DNA from: Akkermansia sp.
GTDB taxonomy: Bacteria > Verrucomicrobiota > Verrucomicrobiia > Verrucomicrobiales > Akkermansiaceae
Length of the DNA stretch: 42,040 nt
Direction: 5' to 3'
Assembly (NCBI GenBank): GCA_017399165.1
Contig: JAFQEF010000074.1
Location: forward strand, 1 to 42,040
Under the pieces are notes generated by a model. It had not been told where the DNA came from and made no database searches. It worked only from the letters and a program-made list of their open reading frames with translations. Made by a program: the position numbers and the translations under genes. This document shows positions 33,992 through 41,782 of the stretch, piece by piece (positions within the stretch are counted from its first letter, which is position 1; the number at the start of each line of letters is the position of its first letter).

Positions 33992-35025
33992 TCCGCCCCC
34001 TCTCCGTTAAAGACCGCCAAAGGGCGCACAGCGTTGCCCTCCAGCCCGAATTTGCGGCGGCTGATGCTCGGGGTAAGTGCCTCCGAGGTTTCGTAGGTGG
34101 CACGGAACATTTCCAGCTTGGCATCAATATTATCCGCATGGTGCAGCACCATAGCCTCGGGCGTTTTGGGCACCACGGGCGAGCCGTACTCCAGCACACC
34201 GTGGTGAGAGGCAATGAGGTGCAGCAAGTGCAGGCGAACTTGTTCTGTAGCAGGTGTCAGCGTTTTCCACTCAGCGCGTTGCTCAACAGTACAAATACCC
34301 TGCCAAAGTTTATTGACCACCTCTATACTCACCGAGATATGCCCCAGCAGCTCACCCATGTCGGAGTATTCCACGGCAAAGCCCTGCTCGGCACAGCCGG
34401 TCTCCCACATCTTGCCACAATCGTGGAAAAGCGCCCCTGCCAACACCAAATCGCGGTTAATGTGGGGGTAGGCTTGGCAAATGGAATCCGCCACGCGCAT
34501 CACCCCTGCCGTGTGCTCCACCAAGCCGCCACGGCGGGCATGGTGCATGCCTCGCGCCGCCGCAGCTCGGCGGAATCGCGCCTCGTGAGCCTCCGTCAGC
34601 GCCTTACACAAAGCAACGATGCGCGGGTCTTTCATTGAGGCTATAAAGTTCAAAATCTCCTGCCAAGCCTGCTCTTGCGCAGCGCGCAGCGCGGTACCGC
34701 CACTCAGCAGCACTTCCTCCTCAGTCGGGGTAAGCGGGCGGTAATCCACATCCGCCGCATCCATACCATACTGGTTGCTGGTCCAGTTGGCAGTTACCGC
34801 CACAAAGGCACCCTCCTGCATGGCACGGCAAGCGGGGTTCCACGGAGCGTTATCCCACACTTTAATCACCATGCTGTCCGCAGCATCGGCAAATGTCAGC
34901 TCCAAATAGGGTTTACCCGTTTTGGTGGTGCGAGTAAGCTTTTGTGTAAGCTGCACAAAGACATCGCCTTGGGTCTCACCCTCGGCAGCAGCGTTTTTGA
35001 GTTGAATAACGGAATCGTAATGCAC
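33988..35025 (-). CDS. YhaM-like 3'-5' exoribonuclease (OB-fold plus HD domain)
   Basis: 345 residues from a GTG at 35025. An N-terminal OB-fold (about residues 10-100; KPYLELTFADAADSMVIKVW) is followed by an HD phosphohydrolase domain: GGLVEHTAGVMRVAD, LFHDCGKM (the HD pair), then ISVSIEVVN and ASHHGVLEYGSPVVPKTPEA, then MVLHHADNIDAKLEM. This order matches the YhaM/CBF1 exoribonuclease family that trims RNA 3' ends. The longer frame opened by TTG at 35061 is rejected because that codon is part of a perfect -35 box and the ATG at 35034 is inside the -10 box. The GTG chosen is 7 nt past the -10, a leaderless arrangement shared with other genes here. Confidence 0.88.
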   Translation of the reverse strand: MHYDSVIQLKNAAAEGETQGDVFVQLTQKLTRTTKTGKPYLELTFADAADSMVIKVWDNAPWNPACRAMQEGAFVAVTANWTSNQYGMDAADVDYRPLTPTEEEVLLSGGTALRAAQEQAWQEILNFIASMKDPRIVALCKALTEAHEARFRRAAAARGMHHARRGGLVEHTAGVMRVADSICQAYPHINRDLVLAGALFHDCGKMWETGCAEQGFAVEYSDMGELLGHISVSIEVVNKLWQGICTVEQRAEWKTLTPATEQVRLHLLHLIASHHGVLEYGSPVVPKTPEAMVLHHADNIDAKLEMFRATYETSEALTPSISRRKFGLEGNAVRPLAVFNGEGAE

Positions 35026-35032
35026 GCCCTGC

Positions 35033-35061
35033 ATTGTAGCGCAGCAGGTAAGTAATGTCAA
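35033..35061 (-). promoter_or_regulatory. Promoter of the YhaM-like/LysE operon
   Basis: On the minus strand, consensus TTGACA (35061-35056), exactly 17 bp, TACAAT (35038-35033). The predicted transcript start is at or beside the GTG at 35025. Confidence 0.8.
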
Positions 35062-35102
35062 CCCCGCGTATCAGCGCCCTCCCGAAATTTCTCCGCACCG
35101 TT

Positions 35103-35292
35103 ACGCGTGGGGACAGTTAGTACAATGGCAATCTTTGTCTATATCGTAGAGTGGAGCTTCTGTCCCACCTTTTATTGGAGCTGCGCTTTGATAATAAATG
35201 TTGGACTAAAGTCCAACACTCCGATACCATTTACCACGCAACTACCAATTTATCTGTCAACATAGAGGCCAAAGCCTCTAATTGTTCCCACG
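35103..35292. repeat. Intergenic copy of the short dispersed repeat with small hairpins
   Basis: Begins acgcgtggggacagttagta, then caatggcaat (35103-35132), and ends with the reversed words actaccaattt (35240-35250) and ctaattgttcccacg (35278-35292). Between are two tight hairpins: gttggactaaagtccaac and agaggccaaagcctct, each with a 4-nt loop. So the copy is itself a large imperfect inverted repeat. No gene was seen in 35062-35312. Confidence 0.6.
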
Positions 35293-35312
35293 AGTCGCAC
35301 CGTTCTCCTTTA

Positions 35313-35972
35313 TTAGAACTCAGCGGGTATAGTGGCATAGATAGCCACGCCGACATTCCACACAATGGTACACGGCACATCCACTGCCACCAGCAGCACT
35401 GCGCTCAGGGGTGCCTTTATCCAATAATCCCACGGCGTGTATTCCGGAACATAAACCTCATAAGGTTTACTCCTATTCCATTTATTGTATTGGCAAACAT
35501 CATCACCGTCCCACAACCATGCTTTTTTAGGCGAGAGTTTTACCGTCACCGGCACGGCATCCGCAGCATCCCACTCATCTGCGGGAATACAAATGGGGCA
35601 ATCGCCGGGTGCAGGCAGTGGCTTCACCCCCAGCAATTTCTGCACAGCCTCCGCCCCCATCAGGCAATAATACCGCTTCTCTACCCGTTTACGTTTAACA
35701 TTGACGGGGATTTCGGTATGCAACACATTATCCGGAGGGTCAATTATACTCGCGCAACGCACTTTGTCATGCTCGCACTTGTAAACGACATCGCAACACA
35801 AGTAATACTGCTCGCCCTTACGGTAAACGGTAAGGGGCAGCTCTTCTTTCCACTCGGGCCAATACTCGCAAGTCTTAAGAAGAGACTGAGAAAACTCAGT
35901 ATGGCAACAAGAGGCCATCACCCCTGCCATAAGACACATCCATAAACAACATAATTTTGTTTTCATTTTCAA
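35313..35972 (-). CDS. Tandem lipoprotein paralogue 3
   Basis: 219 residues with a lipoprotein signal (WMCLMAGVMASC, Cys22), so probably anchored to the outer membrane. It shares with the two genes before it the blocks RKGEQYYLCCDVVYKC, AEAVQKLLGV, IPADEWDAADAV and a hydrophobic C-terminal segment (IKAPLSAVLLVAVDVPCTIV). It is the most divergent of the three and is Cys-rich. It is the last gene of a three-gene operon, 11 bp after paralogue 2. Family not recognised; the near-terminal hydrophobic segment suggests a second membrane contact. Confidence 0.78.
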   Translation of the reverse strand: MKMKTKLCCLWMCLMAGVMASCCHTEFSQSLLKTCEYWPEWKEELPLTVYRKGEQYYLCCDVVYKCEHDKVRCASIIDPPDNVLHTEIPVNVKRKRVEKRYYCLMGAEAVQKLLGVKPLPAPGDCPICIPADEWDAADAVPVTVKLSPKKAWLWDGDDVCQYNKWNRSKPYEVYVPEYTPWDYWIKAPLSAVLLVAVDVPCTIVWNVGVAIYATIPAEF

Positions 35973-35983
35973 GATATTATTGC

Positions 35984-36676
35984 TTAATTAGTTTCAGGCG
36001 TAGCCTCCTTCTCTGTTGTCTTAGACTGTTGTCGGAACGGCATCACGGCAATTCCTGCCACCACCATTCCCGAGTTAATCACTAAGGTACAGGGAATATC
36101 TATACCCAGCGCCATTACCGCCGCCAGCGGAAACCTGTACAAGGCATGCCGGCTGTAAGTCTTTGGCAAAAAGATGCACAAAGCATCCCAACTTGCCTCA
36201 TATTCAGCATGCTCACGGCCTGCCGAGCACCCGCCGAATCTGATATTTTCTGTCGCTATCTTCCGGCGCGGCACACATACCACAGCGGCTGCTTCATCCC
36301 ATTCGTCTGCCTGAATACATCCGGGCGTGTCCGCCGAAGGCTCCGGCGCCACCTTCCCCAAATAATGTTTCACTGCATCGGGGGTTAACAACACATACAC
36401 TATTTGAGGCTCGCGTTCGGTATGATACCCGATGGGAAGCGTAAAGCGCCAGTGATCAGCCTCAGCAATACACACATCCTCCGAATGGCAACCGTAGCGC
36501 ACCTCCACCCGCACATAGTACTGCTCCCCCAAACGGTAAAACCGGGGCTGTTCCGCCAGAGGGCTCGCCTTGGCATATAAAACACAGCTCCGAGCCATGG
36601 GAACAGATGTCTCCACAATGCAGGAGGCAAGCCCTACACTCAACAGTATTGACAAGTATTGGAGTCTCTTCATCAT
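35984..36676 (-). CDS. Tandem lipoprotein paralogue 2
   Basis: 230 residues; the signal peptide ends in lipobox LASC (Cys19 from Met1). Shared family blocks: YRLGEQYYVRVEVRYGC, VLLTPDAVKHYLGKVAPEPS, IQADEWDEAAAVVC, then LYRFPLAAVMALGIDIPCTL near the end. Its ATG overlaps the stop of paralogue 1 (ATGATGA), so translation is coupled. Function unknown. The C-terminal hydrophobic segment of about 30 residues followed by a polar tail is kept in all three. Confidence 0.8.
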   Translation of the reverse strand: MMKRLQYLSILLSVGLASCIVETSVPMARSCVLYAKASPLAEQPRFYRLGEQYYVRVEVRYGCHSEDVCIAEADHWRFTLPIGYHTEREPQIVYVLLTPDAVKHYLGKVAPEPSADTPGCIQADEWDEAAAVVCVPRRKIATENIRFGGCSAGREHAEYEASWDALCIFLPKTYSRHALYRFPLAAVMALGIDIPCTLVINSGMVVAGIAVMPFRQQSKTTEKEATPETN

Positions 36677-37386
36677 TCTTCAGCTTCTTCAGGGGCAGGC
36701 GGTTCAACAGGCGCATTTTGCTGTTGCTGAGCCGGGGCAGTGATAAGAGCCGCCACACTTCCCACCGCCAGCCCACCGGCCGTGCATACAACAGACCCCG
36801 GCACATCCACCCCCAACAACAGCACCAAGGCCAAGGGGCGTTTATACCAGGCATCCCACCCGTAAGCAGGTGGTAACCACAGCACCAAACACCCCGAACC
36901 CGGGCGGTAATTGCAGCCCTCCATATTCGTAAAGCGAGTGGAGTGCACCTCAATTTTCTTGCTGAGGGGACGTATGGGGGTGCAGGCAGTTGCTGCGGCG
37001 GCATCCCAATCCTCTGCCTTAATAAAGAGGGGCGTGTCTTTTGCCGGCTCACTCACTTTTACCCCAAGGTAGCGTTTCACGGCATCGGCATCCATAAGAG
37101 CATACACCGTCTCGGGCTCCCACGCATCATGGTAGCTTATGGGCAAGTGCACCTCAGCATCCGGCACCGCAATCATACCCGCCACCAACACTTTATCTGC
37201 ACTGCATACATAGCGCACATTAACCCTCAAATAGTATTGCTCCCCAAGGCGGTAGATTTGCGGCTGCATCTCCTCCGTCTCTCTCGGCAAATAACGGCAA
37301 CTGCGCACCAGTGCATCGGAGGTACAGACCAAGCAAGATGACAACCCCATACACAACATGCTCAATATGCTCCAAAGGTATCTCAT
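36673..37386 (-). CDS. Tandem lipoprotein paralogue 1
   Basis: 237 residues from the ATG at 37386, giving signal peptide MRYLWSILSMLCMGLSSC with a good lipobox. A longer frame from 37500 is rejected because it would run through the promoter. Family blocks: YRLGEQYYLRVNVRYVC, LMDADAVKRYLGVKVSEPAK, IKAEDWDAAAATAC, and YKRPLALVLLLGVDVPGSVV, followed by a Gln/Pro-rich tail. It is the first gene of the three-gene lipoprotein operon and divergent from the ankyrin/VWA/FHA operon, with only 108 bp between the start codons. Co-regulation of the two operons is plausible. Confidence 0.82.
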   Translation of the reverse strand: MRYLWSILSMLCMGLSSCLVCTSDALVRSCRYLPRETEEMQPQIYRLGEQYYLRVNVRYVCSADKVLVAGMIAVPDAEVHLPISYHDAWEPETVYALMDADAVKRYLGVKVSEPAKDTPLFIKAEDWDAAAATACTPIRPLSKKIEVHSTRFTNMEGCNYRPGSGCLVLWLPPAYGWDAWYKRPLALVLLLGVDVPGSVVCTAGGLAVGSVAALITAPAQQQQNAPVEPPAPEEAEE

Positions 37387-37393
37387 AGCCCCA

Positions 37394-37421
37394 ATAATAA
37401 CATAACACACGCACACATCAA
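37394..37421 (-). promoter_or_regulatory. Promoter of the lipoprotein operon
   Basis: On the minus strand, TTGATG (37421-37416), 16-bp spacer, TATTAT (37399-37394), then 7 nt to the ATG at 37386: leaderless spacing. Confidence 0.6.
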
Positions 37422-37451
37422 GAAAAAAGGGCACGCGCATGCACTCTGAGC

Positions 37452-37480
37452 TTGCAGTATAACATGAAAATTGGTAGTAT
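37452..37480 (+). promoter_or_regulatory. Promoter of the ankyrin-VWA-FHA operon
   Basis: TTGCAG (37452-37457), 17-bp spacer, TAGTAT (37475-37480). The ATG at 37495 is 14 nt later. It stands back to back with the lipoprotein promoter. Confidence 0.55.
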
Positions 37481-37494
37481 AGAGCATATTCCTC

Positions 37495-38739
37495 ATGCAC
37501 CTCTCTCGTTTTAACAGAAACCTATTGACTTGGCTTATGGTCTGCGCGGCTTTGAGTACGCAGGCACTCGATGACAAAACCCTCCTCAAACTGACGGAGC
37601 ACGGCAGCACCAAATTAGCCGAAATGGAGCGCGAGCACGAGGAGGTAAAGAATGCAGACGACCAAAAGGACTACGCCCGAGCCCTCAAAAAAGATATTGA
37701 TGCCGAAAAACGCCGCTGCAATGAGCTGAAATCAGCCATCCGTCAATTAGCCCCCAAGGTCAAAAAAAGCGGTAAAATCAACCTGAGAGACGAGAAAGGA
37801 CGCACCCTTATCATGCTGGTGGCAGCGCTCGGCAATAACACCGCTACAGAGCTGGTGCTCAGAGACAACCCCGATTTGATGCTGTACGACAAGGACAACA
37901 AAATTGCCATGGACTACGAGCAGCAGGGAGGCGGCACCGCCATAAGCGATTTACTCAAACCGCGCTGGGAACAAGCCATTTCCACCTTTAACCTGGATGA
38001 AATTCAAAACCTGCTAGATTGCGGTGCCAATGCAGACTGGCCCGTGGCCGGGCAACCACCACTGGCATTGGCCATATTGAGCAACCAAAACTCCGTGTTC
38101 GACCGCCTCATCATGCACGGGGCGCATGCCGGCAACCGTATGGCTAACGGCTCCACCCTCATAGAATTAGCTGTAGCCGCCAAAAATGCCAATGCTGTAG
38201 ATACCCTGCTGGGGGCACTTAAAGAGACGGAACTCACCTTCTCCGACGGCTCCACCATGTTCCGCCACCTGCAAAGTGCAGAGCATGCAGACTGCTTGGC
38301 AGCCTGGCTCACCCATGCGCAAACTCTCAAAAAGCTCCACACGCCGGATGGCACCTCCTACTTTTGCATGGCCATGCGCTTGGCCGCCACAGAGAGCGCC
38401 AAAAAAGTGGCTACTCAAAACATTAAACTCATATCTGTAGAGGACCCGGAGGGCAACTTGCCCCTGCACGAGGCTGCCCGCAAGGGGGATGCCGAGCTCT
38501 ACCGCGAGCTGGTAAAACTGGGGGCCAACCCGGCGCAAAAGAACACCCGTGGAGAAACCGTGCTGATGCATGCCGCCCTGAGCGGGGATGCCGAAACCCT
38601 GGCAGAGGCCCTCAAAGGCATCAGCCCCGAGCTGCTGCAAGCTAAAGATAAGGATGGCCACAATGCCCACTATTATGCTAAACTGGCTCAAGATAAAGCC
38701 GCAACAGAAGCCCTGAAAGCTGCCGGCCTGCAACCGTAA
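37495..38739 (+). CDS. Secreted coiled-coil/ankyrin-repeat protein
   Basis: 414 residues. A signal peptide ends near residue 25 (CAALSTQA). Residues about 30-90 are a charged coiled coil (EMEREHEEVKNADDQKDYAR; IDAEKRRCNELKSAIRQL). The rest is ankyrin repeats, clearest at GRTLIMLVAALGNNTATELV, NLPLHEAARKGDAELYRELV and GETVLMHAALSGDAETLAEA. Export plus ankyrin repeats suggest a periplasmic protein-binding scaffold. It begins an operon with the VWA protein (20 bp) and the FHA protein. The coiled coil may dimerise it. Whether it binds its operon partners is an inference. Confidence 0.85.
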   Translation: MHLSRFNRNLLTWLMVCAALSTQALDDKTLLKLTEHGSTKLAEMEREHEEVKNADDQKDYARALKKDIDAEKRRCNELKSAIRQLAPKVKKSGKINLRDEKGRTLIMLVAALGNNTATELVLRDNPDLMLYDKDNKIAMDYEQQGGGTAISDLLKPRWEQAISTFNLDEIQNLLDCGANADWPVAGQPPLALAILSNQNSVFDRLIMHGAHAGNRMANGSTLIELAVAAKNANAVDTLLGALKETELTFSDGSTMFRHLQSAEHADCLAAWLTHAQTLKKLHTPDGTSYFCMAMRLAATESAKKVATQNIKLISVEDPEGNLPLHEAARKGDAELYRELVKLGANPAQKNTRGETVLMHAALSGDAETLAEALKGISPELLQAKDKDGHNAHYYAKLAQDKAATEALKAAGLQP

Positions 38740-38759
38740 ACAAGAAAGATCCCTGCCCC

Positions 38760-40235
38760 ATGGCCATTCATGTAAGAGCAACTAACACCGTCAAAATCAA
38801 GGTAGCAAGCCTCATCAGGCGCATGCTTTCCATTGCCTTGGGCTTGGCACTCATCAGCATCCTCATCAGTGCCTTGGTTCTGTATGTCATGAAGATATAC
38901 ACAGAGGCCCCGGGGAGCAGCTCCTTTGTTACCTATACCCCACCGGTTAAAAAAACGGAAGAAACCAGCCGCAAGAAATACACGGAATCCACAGCTGCGG
39001 AATCCTCTGCCAACGCAGCCGCACCTTCCGCAGTCATTTTGTCGGACACCTCCCCCTATGTGGTCAGTTTACCCACCTCTTTTGATGACATGAGCGCCGG
39101 GTTGGATGGCGAGGACGGCTTGGCGGGCATAGGCTTTGGGGATATGGGGCTGGGAGACGGCTTTGGCGACGGCATCAGCATGGGGGAAGGAGAAAGCGAT
39201 GGAGATGGCGGCGGTGGCGATGGTGGCAAACGCTCCGGCTACAACGATGATATTCAGGTGGTGCTCCTGCTGGATGCCTCGGGCAGTATGCAAACCCTGT
39301 TCACCGCAGCATCGGAGTCCATGGAAAAGGTGCTTACCGCGCTGAGCAATGCCAAGCTCAACGGCAAGAAAACAAAGGTGAACGTAGGTATCGTGGTATA
39401 CGGGCAAGGTGCCCAAAACGGCGCCCCCATGAAACTGAGCCCCTTTACCACGCAGGTAAAAAAAATACGCTCTCGTCTAGAAAAAGTAGCCTGCGACGGT
39501 GCCCTGGAAAACTGCGGAGAGGCCATTGCCTTTGCCGTGCACAACTTTGAGTGGAACCGCCGAGACCGCGATGACATGCTCAAAGTCATCTTCATTGCCG
39601 GTAACGAGCCCTTTGACCAAGGCCCTATTAATTACCAAAACGCCATTGCAGAGGCCACGGCCCAACACATCATCGTTAACACTATTCACTGCGGCCCGCC
39701 GGATACAGAGTGGGAAGAAGCCGCAGCCTTGGGCCATGGTGTTGGCCTTACCCTCGATATCCAGCAAGACGGCGGCAGAGAGGTATCTGAGGATGAAATT
39801 CACCAAACCCTGCAAGCCCTGCACAATTGCAAGCCCCTGCCCATTGGCGCCCCTGCCGTGCAGCGCAAATATATAGACATGCTCAACAAGGCTGAGTCTC
39901 CACCCAAAGGCAACCCCAAACAGCTCAGTAAATGGCTCCGCGACAACAAACGCCGTATCTTGCAAGGCTACGATTGGGATGCCATTGAGCTTTACCGCTG
40001 TGCGCCTCAGGGTGAATTCTCCATAGATATGCTGGGCGGCCCCGGTAACTTACCCATCAGCATGCGCGGCAAAAGCGAGGAAGAAATCATTGACTTCTTA
40101 AGTCAAGAGGCAGAGCGCCGCACCCGACTCTTAGAGCTCTACAAAGCTCAAAAAGCCTCCGGAGATCTCGGCGACAAGCTCCTCAATGTGCTGCAAGAGC
40201 AGGCTCAAGAAAAAGGAATTACCATCGACTTCTGA
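38760..40235 (+). CDS. Membrane-anchored von Willebrand factor A domain protein
   Basis: 491 residues. A basic N-terminus and a single membrane segment (about residues 25-46, IALGLALISILISALVLYVM) place the rest in the periplasm. A low-complexity Ser/Ala linker and a Gly/Asp-rich stretch (about 118-160; GFGDMGLGDGFGDGI) follow. The VWA domain starts VVLLLDASGSM, with the MIDAS motif DxSxS at 172-176 and a later acidic loop (IAGNEPFDQG, about 280-290) that could complete the metal site. The C-terminal 100 residues are helical. VWA domains bind proteins through Mg2+. The neighbours are an ankyrin scaffold and an FHA protein. Confidence 0.88.
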   Translation: MAIHVRATNTVKIKVASLIRRMLSIALGLALISILISALVLYVMKIYTEAPGSSSFVTYTPPVKKTEETSRKKYTESTAAESSANAAAPSAVILSDTSPYVVSLPTSFDDMSAGLDGEDGLAGIGFGDMGLGDGFGDGISMGEGESDGDGGGGDGGKRSGYNDDIQVVLLLDASGSMQTLFTAASESMEKVLTALSNAKLNGKKTKVNVGIVVYGQGAQNGAPMKLSPFTTQVKKIRSRLEKVACDGALENCGEAIAFAVHNFEWNRRDRDDMLKVIFIAGNEPFDQGPINYQNAIAEATAQHIIVNTIHCGPPDTEWEEAAALGHGVGLTLDIQQDGGREVSEDEIHQTLQALHNCKPLPIGAPAVQRKYIDMLNKAESPPKGNPKQLSKWLRDNKRRILQGYDWDAIELYRCAPQGEFSIDMLGGPGNLPISMRGKSEEEIIDFLSQEAERRTRLLELYKAQKASGDLGDKLLNVLQEQAQEKGITIDF

Positions 40236-40239
40236 TACC

Positions 40240-41643
40240 ATGCTTTCTCTCACCATCATCAACAGCGATAACATTTGCTCCTCTTTCCCCTTAGAGCCCA
40301 CCCCGGGGAGCGTTTACCGCATCGGTCGCTCCACGGATTGTGAAATCGCCCTGCCGGAGGAAATTCACCTCTCACGCGTGCACTGCATTCTTACAGTGGG
40401 CGAGGGCTGTGCCCTGCTTACCGACAATAACTCCAGCAACGGTATCTTTGAAGACGATGCCCGCGTGCAGGAAATCCTCATGCTGCCCGGCAAACAATAC
40501 CGCGCCGGCAACTGCAAACTCATGCTGGAATACACAGCTGATGCCCCCGCAGAGGATTATCAGGAGCCCGCCGTATACGAGCAGCCCACCCCTGTTTACG
40601 AAGAAGAACCTGCCGCCGTATACGAGCAGCCCGCCCCTGTTTACGAAGAAGAGCCTGCCACCGCATACGAGCAGCCCGCCCCTGCTTACGTGGAAGAGCC
40701 TGCCACCGCATACGAGGAACCCACCCCTGTTTACGAGGAAGAGCCCACCGCATACGAGCAGCCCGCCCCTGCTTACGAGGAAGAGTCCCCCGCCAGACAA
40801 CCTGTAGAGCCGCCCGCCCCCGCAGAGTTCCCCACCCCTCAACCCATTGAGCTTGAACCCGAGCCTGTGGTTGAGCTTACCTCCGAGCCTGTGGTTGAGC
40901 TTACCCCCGAGCCGGAGGAAGAGCCACAACCTGCACCGGTTCCCCAAACAGAAGCCCCCATTGCCAACACGCCCCCGCCACCGGCAAAACCGCGCCGCAA
41001 ATTTGTTGCACCGCCGCCCCGCAAACCCTTGGTCAAGCGGCCCACACCGCGCCCGTTTTACACCGCTGCGGGCAAGTTGAATACAGAAACCACCGTTGCA
41101 GCCCCCAAAGAGCTTAAGCGCCGCCGCAGCACCAACGGGGTCAAAGTTCTCCGCGCCGCCTCCACCCCTGCAGACGCCCTCGGTTTACCCAACGATTTTG
41201 ACCTGAGCCTCCGCCTGCTCAACACCACGGAAACACTGGAGGAGGGAGACCTGCTCCGATTCAGCCTCATCGCAGAAGAATCCTGCCACGTGTTCCTGAT
41301 TCAGTACGACAGCACCGGCAACGCCGTAATGCTGGTACCGGGCGTTGGCGGTGCAGACAACAAGCTGCCCGCCATACAGGAGACGCAATTCCCGCCCTCC
41401 GGCGCAAACTCCCCCTACGAGCTCTACGTAGAACCACCCTTCGGCACAGATACCATTATTGCCGTCGCCTGCACGCAGCCCACGGATTTCTTGGATACAT
41501 GGAAGGACTGTCTTGCCCAAGCAGATGCCCTCACCAACCCGGGAGATGTTGAGAAAAAAGCCATTGAGCTGTGCAAGGAGGATGAAAATGCAGCCAACGC
41601 CCTGTGGTCCTCTGCTCTCCTATACCTCAAAACCGGCTCTTGA
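40240..41643 (+). CDS. FHA domain - YEQP repeat - DUF4384-like protein
   Basis: 467 residues from the ATG 4 bp after the VWA stop codon; an upstream in-frame start would overlap the VWA gene by 50 bp. Residues about 20-75 are an FHA domain (YRIGRSTDCEIALPEEIHLS, then RVHC and NNSSNGIFEDD), which binds phosphothreonine. Residues about 112-183 are tandem 15-residue repeats. Then comes a long Pro/Glu-rich and Lys/Arg/Pro linker. Residues about 335-415 (LLRFSLIAEESCHVFLIQYD; GNAVMLVPG; PPFGTDTIIAVAC) resemble DUF4384, found with bacterial signalling and effector proteins. No signal peptide or membrane helix is seen, so it is probably cytoplasmic unless exported by another route. No Ser/Thr kinase is in the window. 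Confidence 0.87.
   Translation: MLSLTIINSDNICSSFPLEPTPGSVYRIGRSTDCEIALPEEIHLSRVHCILTVGEGCALLTDNNSSNGIFEDDARVQEILMLPGKQYRAGNCKLMLEYTADAPAEDYQEPAVYEQPTPVYEEEPAAVYEQPAPVYEEEPATAYEQPAPAYVEEPATAYEEPTPVYEEEPTAYEQPAPAYEEESPARQPVEPPAPAEFPTPQPIELEPEPVVELTSEPVVELTPEPEEEPQPAPVPQTEAPIANTPPPPAKPRRKFVAPPPRKPLVKRPTPRPFYTAAGKLNTETTVAAPKELKRRRSTNGVKVLRAASTPADALGLPNDFDLSLRLLNTTETLEEGDLLRFSLIAEESCHVFLIQYDSTGNAVMLVPGVGGADNKLPAIQETQFPPSGANSPYELYVEPPFGTDTIIAVACTQPTDFLDTWKDCLAQADALTNPGDVEKKAIELCKEDENAANALWSSALLYLKTGS
40573..40788 (+). repeat. Tandem 45-bp coding repeats (YEQPxPxYEEEPAx)
   Basis: Units at 40573, 40618, 40663 and 40708 (the last one codon shorter), plus a partial unit from 40750. Consensus VYEQPAPVYEEEPAT. 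The units differ by few bases, so copy number may vary between strains. Confidence 0.85.
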
Positions 41644-41659
41644 TCTCCCCTCCACCCCC

Positions 41660-41782
41660 ACTGAGCCTGCGCAGCAGGCTCAATCTCACTGTTGCGCCTC
41701 GGCGCAACAATCTCACTTGAGCTACCGCTCAAATCTCACTGCGGCGCAGCCGCAATCTCACTTCGCCCCGCTAGGGGCGAAA
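41660..41782. repeat. Array of five different hairpins with a constant linker
   Basis: Stems: tgagcctgc/gcaggctca (41662-41682), gttgcgcc/ggcgcaac (41691-41708), ttgagc/gctcaa (41717-41732), tgcggc/gccgca (41740-41754), ttcgcccc/ggggcgaa (41762-41781). Loops are 2-4 nt. The linker is always (a)atctcact. Stem sequences are unrelated, while pairing and linkers are conserved. It follows the FHA gene by 16 bp and could protect or terminate the transcript. Confidence 0.85.

Noticed and set aside
41660..41782. Possible CRISPR array
   Set aside because: The conserved linker is only about 8 bp, the variable parts are palindromes, and no cas gene is present.
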